A stretch of DNA of 64,000 bases from Eubacteriales bacterium (lineage in GTDB: Bacteria; Bacillota; Clostridia; Oscillospirales; Oscillospiraceae). Below the pieces are notes generated by a model that saw nothing but the letters and a program-made list of their open reading frames with translations, did no database searches and was not told where the DNA came from. Made by a program: the position numbers and the translations under genes. This document shows positions 59,421-64,000 of this stretch, piece after piece; position 1 is the stretch's first letter; each line of letters starts with the position of its first letter. The stretch is from NCBI GenBank assembly GCA_030536515.1, contig JAUNPV010000011.1, positions 1-64,000 on the forward strand. The letters are read 5' to 3'.

Positions 59421-61051
59421 CAGCCCCTCAGCTCCCGCAGCCGTCCGTTTTCCATTTCGATGACCCGGTTGAAGCCTTGCAGGGACCCGGGGGCGGTGTC
59501 GTGGGTCGCTGCCACCAGAATGTCGCATTGTAAATTGTGAATGGTGTCCTCCACCTGCTGTTTGGACTGGCCGTCCAGGCCCGTGGTGGGCTCGTCCAGC
59601 AGCACCAGTCCAGCCCGCTGGTGCAGGACCCTGGCCAGGTCCAGCCGCCGCTCCTCTCCGCCGGACAGAGCCTCCCGCTCCCTTCCCACGGCCATTTCCG
59701 GGCGGCCGCCCCGGCCCTGATACCAGGGCATCAGGTTGGCAGCTTTCAAAACCCGCTCCAACTCCTCCGGGTCCGGCTCTCCCCGGAACAGGCTGACGTT
59801 CTCCCACAGGGAGCCGTCAAACACAAAGGTTTTCTGTTCCAGCAGCGCCGCCCTTTCCCGGAAGGCCCCATAGCCATATTCGTGCAGGGGCAGCCCGTTG
59901 ATGCGGCAGCTCCCCTCCCCCTCCCACAGCCCCGCCAGGGCCTTCAAAAGGGTGGATTTTCCGGAGCCGCTTTTGCCCACCAGAGCCACACGGTCCCCCC
60001 GGTGCAGGGTCAGGCAAATATCGTCCAGCAGTCGCCTTTCCCCTGGGCTGTAGGACAGGTGCTCCAGGGAAATTTCGTCAATCTGCCCCAGGCCCCGGCT
60101 TCCCCACCGGGTCTGCTCCTCCGGCTGCCCGTCCAGGAAGTCCAGCAGCCGCTTGCACACGGCCTGGGCCCCGATGGTGGCAGAATACCGCTCGCTGATA
60201 ATCTGGGCCGGTCCGGCCACGAAGGTCATCAGCTGGGAAAAGGTAATCAGCAGCGGCAGGGTGAGCAGCTGTTTCTGGACAAAAAACAGCCCCACCACCC
60301 AGGTTCCCAGGAAAACCAGATTCCCGCAGCCGTAGGCCCCGGCATACAGCAGGCTCTGCATCCGGCTGTAGCGAATTTCCTTGGTGCACAGGGCCTCATT
60401 GCGCTGGCGGTGTTCCCGGTTTCTGTGGGAAAAGCGGTGGAAAATCTTCAATGTGGTGTAGCCGTTCAGAATTTGGTCCACGCTGGAAAGATAGGCCGCC
60501 TTCGCCTGCTGGGCCTCCTCCTTGGCGTGCTGCAATTTTCCTTCCGTCAGCTTGGGAAAGGCCACCAGGAGGATACTGACCCCGCTGATAAGCACCGTCA
60601 TCACCGGCTGAATGCGCAGTGAGCACGCCAGCGCCAGGGCCAGACAGCACAGCTGAAAATGGATGGCCCCCAGGGAATCCAGATATTCCCGCTCCACCGT
60701 GCCGGTGTCGTTGTAAATGAGGGAGGTATACCAGCCGTTGTCATGGCGGCACTTCGTTTCCAGCGGGAGCGCTTCGATTTTGCAAATCAGGTCCATTCGG
60801 ATATCCCGCCCGATTTTCTGCACCGCCGCATCCCGGGTATATTGGAGCAGAAAATCCAGCAGGGTTTGGATGCCCACATAGCACACCGCGCCCCCCGCCA
60901 TGCGCCACACCCGCTGGGCGCTCCCCGCAAAGGCCGCATTCGCAAAGTTCCCCAGCAGAAGCGACAGATACACCGAGGACGCCGCCGCCAGAAGGTTGGA
61001 AATCCCCAGCGCAACCAGGGCCTTCGCCGATTTTCGATAATACCGCCTCAT
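59420..61051 (-). CDS. ABC transporter with fused membrane and ATPase domains
   Basis: A 543-residue type IV exporter-like half-transporter. About six membrane helices fill residues 1-300. The ATPase has Walker A GKSGSGKST, signature LSGGEERRLDLARV and Walker B LVLLDEPTTGLD. It could form a homodimer. ATG at 61051 overlaps the regulator gene as ATGA, with GGAGG in that gene's last codons. Context with an AraC/GyrI-type regulator suggests a drug or peptide exporter induced by its cargo. Confidence 0.9.
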   Translation of the reverse strand: MRRYYRKSAKALVALGISNLLAAASSVYLSLLLGNFANAAFAGSAQRVWRMAGGAVCYVGIQTLLDFLLQYTRDAAVQKIGRDIRMDLICKIEALPLETKCRHDNGWYTSLIYNDTGTVEREYLDSLGAIHFQLCCLALALACSLRIQPVMTVLISGVSILLVAFPKLTEGKLQHAKEEAQQAKAAYLSSVDQILNGYTTLKIFHRFSHRNREHRQRNEALCTKEIRYSRMQSLLYAGAYGCGNLVFLGTWVVGLFFVQKQLLTLPLLITFSQLMTFVAGPAQIISERYSATIGAQAVCKRLLDFLDGQPEEQTRWGSRGLGQIDEISLEHLSYSPGERRLLDDICLTLHRGDRVALVGKSGSGKSTLLKALAGLWEGEGSCRINGLPLHEYGYGAFRERAALLEQKTFVFDGSLWENVSLFRGEPDPEELERVLKAANLMPWYQGRGGRPEMAVGREREALSGGEERRLDLARVLHQRAGLVLLDEPTTGLDGQSKQQVEDTIHNLQCDILVAATHDTAPGSLQGFNRVIEMENGRLRELRG

Positions 61052-61953
61052 GTCGCTGCCTCCACCGGCAGCCACAGCTCCACATAGTGGGAATGAGCCG
61101 CCGCCTCATTGCCCTTTTCGAAGGGCCAGTGGACAATGGCAAGCTCCGGGGCCTGGGCCAGGCGATAGCCCGAGCCGGGCAGCCACTGGGTCACCACCCT
61201 GTACCGCAATTCATCCTGGAGGTCGCAGGGCCACTGGCAGCGGGGTGTCTCGCAGACCAGGTAGGTCTGGGGCGGAATTTCGATTTCCTCAAACCGCTCT
61301 GCCTCCGGCCCCAGGTCCTCCCTGCACACGTCCCAGTAGTCCACCTTGGCGGCATAACAGAAGTCGTAGCCATCGGGGCCGATGTTCTGCACCACCTCGT
61401 AGGTGGTAAAGCAGTCCCCGGCCATGCCGTGAAGGAGGTACTGCTCCAGCCGGCTCTCGCAGGCGAAAATATGCTCCTGCATCCACCGCTCGTCCCCATC
61501 GGGCGTGCCGGTGAACCGCCGCCGGATGCCCACAAGGGTCATGGCGGGGCTTTTTACAATTCTGTGTTCCGTGGTGCTTCCGCCTTCCAGAGATACCTTC
61601 ACGGACAGGCGGGAAAAGGATTTCAGTCTGGCCCCCGGCTCCCGGGCGGCCGAGGGGGTGATGCCGTGGAATTTGGCGAAGGCCTTGGCGAAGCTGTCGG
61701 GGCTGTCGTAGCCGTATTCCATAGCCGCCTCGATGACCTTGGTATTCCCCTCCGCCAGCTCCCGGCCCGCCAGGGTCAGCCGCCGCAGGCGGATGTACTC
61801 CCCCAGGGTGTAGCCGCAGAGGATGGAGAACACCCGCTGAAAATGATAGGGCGAGGAATAGCTGATGCGTCCCAGCTCCTCATAGTCGATGTCCTCGCAG
61901 ATGTGGTCCTCGATATAGTCCAGGGCCCGCTGAATTCCTGTTATCCAATCCAT
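61048..61953 (-). CDS. AraC-family regulator with GyrI-like effector domain
   Basis: A 301-residue protein. An N-terminal AraC/XylS double helix-turn-helix (residues 1-105, DYEELGRISYSSPYHFQRVFSI and KVIEAAMEYGYDSPDSFAKAF) is fused to a C-terminal GyrI-like small-molecule binding domain (about 130-300). This SoxS/Rob/BmrR-like architecture is common in multidrug-sensing regulators. It is first in a two-gene operon with the ABC exporter, which it probably activates. Confidence 0.92.
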   Translation of the reverse strand: MDWITGIQRALDYIEDHICEDIDYEELGRISYSSPYHFQRVFSILCGYTLGEYIRLRRLTLAGRELAEGNTKVIEAAMEYGYDSPDSFAKAFAKFHGITPSAAREPGARLKSFSRLSVKVSLEGGSTTEHRIVKSPAMTLVGIRRRFTGTPDGDERWMQEHIFACESRLEQYLLHGMAGDCFTTYEVVQNIGPDGYDFCYAAKVDYWDVCREDLGPEAERFEEIEIPPQTYLVCETPRCQWPCDLQDELRYRVVTQWLPGSGYRLAQAPELAIVHWPFEKGNEAAAHSHYVELWLPVEAAT

Positions 61954-62038
61954 GTTTCCGCCTCCTGTCTGGGGTTATCTTATCACATCGGAATCCACAC
62001 TGCCCGACTTTTCGTGCGAAGATGTGTCGGACTTTTTT

Positions 62039-62248
62039 ATACTAATTTTTAATAAAACGATTTATCGTTTTATTGGGCGGCAGAATGCCGCCTAATCGCC
62101 GCAGGCGATTAAAAATGCAGTCAATACGTTTCTTTGGGGCGTTTCGGAGGAATAAGAAAAACTTGTTTTTCTTATTTCGGCGGAAAGCCCCCAGCCGTCA
62201 GGCTGGCTAATAAAAATCTTGTTAAAGATTTTTATTAAGAAATAGTAT
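62039..62248. repeat. Hairpin-chain element, family C, full copy 2
   Basis: Tips ATACTA (62039-62044) and TAGTAT (62243-62248). Chain of stems: AAACGATTTATCGTTT, GGCGGCAGAATGCCGCC, AATCGCCGCAGGCGATT, GAATAAGAAAAAC/GTTTTTCTTATT, CAGCCGTCAGGCTG and AAAATCTTGTTAAAGATTTT. Linkers GCAGTCAATAC and GGCGTTTCGG are shared with 2530-2753. The last 70 bp closely match 568-676. Confidence 0.8.
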
Positions 62249-62297
62249 TATATTATCATTGTTTTTGAAAATTGTCATGGGGTTTTAGGCAGCAGAA

Positions 62298-62339
62298 CAC
62301 CCCGCCCCATTTGTTGAAAATGGGGCGGGGTGCGTTTTT
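62298..62339 (+). terminator. Strong plus-strand terminator without an assigned gene
   Basis: CACCCCGCCCCATTT pairs with AAATGGGGCGGGGTG, followed by CGTTTTT. No plus-strand gene lies between 59335 and here, so either an unseen small RNA ends here or it blocks read-through. Confidence 0.6.
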
Positions 62340-62383
62340 GGGCGGAGTTCTTCGCCGTCTCTGACTTTCTGCGAATACCCTTT

Positions 62384-62591
62384 TGTGCTTATCGGCTTGA
62401 CTCAGCTTGTCATTGCGAGCCCAGTGGTGCTGGCCGCAGGGATTCAAAATCTCTATTTTTGCCAGTGGCAGGTATCACGCAATGCAGCGCAGACCTGTGG
62501 CAGTCCGTTTCCCATGCTTTCCTATGGAAAGCATGGGCGGCGGCCTGGGGGCAGGCCGCCCTACAGTCTTTACTGAGTCATCATAAGCACA
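62384..62591. repeat. MITE-like element with inverted ends TGTGCTTAT...ATAAGCACA
   Basis: The left end TGTGCTTATCGGCTTGACTCAG and right end CTGAGTCATCATAAGCACA are inverted repeats with a short central mismatch. Inside are part of a GTCATTGCGA unit, CCCATGCTTTCC/GGAAAGCATGGG and GGCGGCCTGGGGGCAGGCCGCC. It ends three bases from the stop codon of the sugar transferase. Solo ends lie at 16698-16760 and 44579-44599. No coding potential is seen. Confidence 0.75.
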
Positions 62592-62593
62592 TT

Positions 62594-64000
62594 TTACATG
62601 GCACCCTTGCGGCCCAGGACTACCTTGATTGTCTCAAAGAGGATGCGGAAGTCCAGGCCGATGTCCCAATTGCTGATGTAGCGCATATCCAGCTTGACCA
62701 CGTCCTCGAAGTTGGTGATTTCGCTGCGGCCGCTGACCTGCCACATTCCGGTGATGCCCGGGCGGAAGGCCATTCTGGCCCGGTGGTGGAGCTGGTATTT
62801 TTCCCACTCGTCCAGCGTGGGGGGCCGGGTGCCCACCAGGGACATATCGCCCTTGAGGACGTTGAAGAACTGGGGCAGCTCATCAATGCTCCAGTCCCGG
62901 ATGTAGTTGCCGATGCCCTTTTTCACCGTGCCGTCGGGGAGCAGCTTGCTGCCGATAATCCGGGGGTCAAAGTCCAGCTTGAACATCATGCCATCGGAGA
63001 CACGGTTCTGCTCCATCAGCTCTTTTTTCCGCTTTTCCGCGTCCATGACCATGGAGCGCATTTTGTAAATGGTGAAAATCTTGCCGTTGCGGCCCACCCG
63101 CTTCTGCTTGAAGATGATGGGGCCCGGGGACTGAATGTAAATCATGGGCCCCACGATTGCCAGGGCCACGCCGCAAATCAGGCAGCCCACCAGGCCGCCG
63201 GCAATGTCAATGGCCCGCTTCAGCACCGCCTGGCGCAGGGACACAATTTTCAGGGAGTCGGTGAGCACCGTGTATCCGGCGAACCTCTCCACCAGCTGGT
63301 TCCGGCCGGAGTTTTGCAGCCCCAGGCCGATGACCCGGTGGACCACCACGCCGGCGCTGGCAATCTGCTCCAGCTGCTGGCTGAAGCCGTCGCTGCCGCC
63401 GTAGACCAGGTGCTCCTCGCCCACCACCAGCAGCTCGTCCACCCAGTTGGTACAGATGTAGTCCGCCACGGTCCTGCTGTCCGCCACCACGGGGATGCCG
63501 CCGACGGATTTGTCATCGCAGGCATCCAGCATCACCAGCCCCGTCACCCGGGGCAGGCCGTAGGCGTTGCTGCACAGCTGGGCCAGCACCGCCTCCGCAT
63601 CCGCCCGGTTGACGGCCACCAGCATAGCGTCGCTGCCCCGGGCGCCGCTGCTGGTTTTCAGCAGCCGCTTCCACAGGCAGCGCACCAGGAAATTCAGCAC
63701 CAGGTAGATTACGCCGGTCAGGCCCATGACGATGCGGGAAAAATCATCGCCGCTCTGGAGCACGAACAGGTAAAAGGTGGCCGCCAGGGTCACCAGGACA
63801 GCGCTTTCGCAGCAGCTGCGAAGCTCCCGCCAGTAGCCCCGGTGCAGCACCCCCTTGAGCAGGCTCGACATCATCAAAAGCAGCGCGTCCGCCCCCATCA
63901 GCACCAGGGCGATGCTGCGGTAAACCATGCCGTTGTAGGGATTGCTGAGCCAGCCATGCCGGAGCCAATACGCCAGGACGAAGCTAAGCTGTAAGGTCAG
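62594..64000 (-). CDS. Polyprenyl-phosphate sugar-1-phosphate transferase (5' end beyond window)
   Basis: At least 468 residues. The frame stays open to the window edge, 24 codons beyond the first internal Met at 63928, so the true start is outside. Layout: N-terminal membrane helices, a nucleotide-binding-like central region (CoA-binding-type, about 85-215) and the C-terminal bacterial sugar transferase domain (KRAIDIAGGLVGCLICG, KQKRVGRNGKIFTIYKMRSM, RDWSIDELPQFFNVLKGDMSLVGTRPP, RPGITGMWQVSGRS). It moves a hexose-1-phosphate onto undecaprenyl phosphate to start exopolysaccharide or capsule synthesis (WbaP/EpsL-like). The rest of the locus must lie to the right. Confidence 0.93.
   Translation of the reverse strand: MTLQLSFVLAYWLRHGWLSNPYNGMVYRSIALVLMGADALLLMMSSLLKGVLHRGYWRELRSCCESAVLVTLAATFYLFVLQSGDDFSRIVMGLTGVIYLVLNFLVRCLWKRLLKTSSGARGSDAMLVAVNRADAEAVLAQLCSNAYGLPRVTGLVMLDACDDKSVGGIPVVADSRTVADYICTNWVDELLVVGEEHLVYGGSDGFSQQLEQIASAGVVVHRVIGLGLQNSGRNQLVERFAGYTVLTDSLKIVSLRQAVLKRAIDIAGGLVGCLICGVALAIVGPMIYIQSPGPIIFKQKRVGRNGKIFTIYKMRSMVMDAEKRKKELMEQNRVSDGMMFKLDFDPRIIGSKLLPDGTVKKGIGNYIRDWSIDELPQFFNVLKGDMSLVGTRPPTLDEWEKYQLHHRARMAFRPGITGMWQVSGRSEITNFEDVVKLDMRYISNWDIGLDFRILFETIKVVLGRKGAM

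Overview
The window is high-GC chromosomal DNA from a strict anaerobe of the Clostridia, most likely an Oscillospiraceae/Ruminococcaceae gut commensal. The grounds are Gram-positive promoters (TTGACA-17-TATAAT) and Shine-Dalgarno sites, Firmicutes regulators (LexA box of the Bacillus type, DUF2975/YozG pair, AraR-type repressor, YesM-type kinases), strict-anaerobe enzymes (prismane-type Hcp, Pta, FeoAB) and no outer-membrane or respiratory-chain genes. No phage, plasmid, IS transposase, CRISPR array or rRNA operon is present.

Layout. 1-450: array of short hairpins beside a tRNA-Gln. 0.7-2.4 kb: ECF sigma factor plus membrane partner. 2.7-7.0 kb: pstSCAB-phoU phosphate operon. 7.1-7.7 kb: Phd/ParE-type toxin-antitoxin. 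7.8-10 kb: an unrecognised protein behind a LytTR-like site, a small conserved protein and a DEDD exonuclease. 10.1-15.8 kb: oleate hydratase with a TetR regulator, then a second TetR facing a membrane-peptide/esterase/pectinacetylesterase-like operon, closed by a decayed copy of the first TetR gene start. 15.8-31.7 kb: ZIP transporter, then a large L-arabinose region: araD, araA and an FGGY kinase, a YtfQRT/YjfF-type ABC importer, an AraR-type repressor and an AraPST-like three-component sensor (binding lipoprotein, kinase, AraC-type response regulator). A convergent type I toxin/antisense-RNA locus sits inside this region at 27.06-27.40 kb.

31.8-34.7 kb: DtxR-family regulator and feoA-feoB-small Cys-rich protein. 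34.7-37.7 kb: Crp/Fnr regulator facing ferredoxin-hcp (nitrosative/redox stress). 37.8-39.9 kb: SOS cassette (two LexA boxes, Y-family polymerase, YolD-like). 39.9-41.3 kb: HTH regulator plus two DUF2975 membrane proteins. 41.9-50.1 kb: flavoproteins, amidohydrolase, mntP behind a probable Mn riboswitch, def, hisS, mgsA, a MinD-like ATPase and pta. 50.8-52.8 kb: a second ECF sigma/membrane-partner operon. 52.9-61.95 kb: uracil/xanthine permease, MATE exporter, MBL-fold protein, GH123-like protein, second ZIP transporter, ABC exporter and AraC/GyrI regulator. 62.6 kb to the edge: a polyprenyl-phosphate sugar transferase cut by the window end.

Genes work together mainly as nutrient modules (phosphate, arabinose, iron, manganese/zinc, nucleobases), each with its own local regulator. 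The most distinctive property of the window is its intergenic DNA. It carries at least six families of non-coding palindromic elements. In several families linker sequences are conserved while the hairpin stems change with compensation on both arms. These families and the Fst/par-like type I toxin locus are the main candidates for follow-up.
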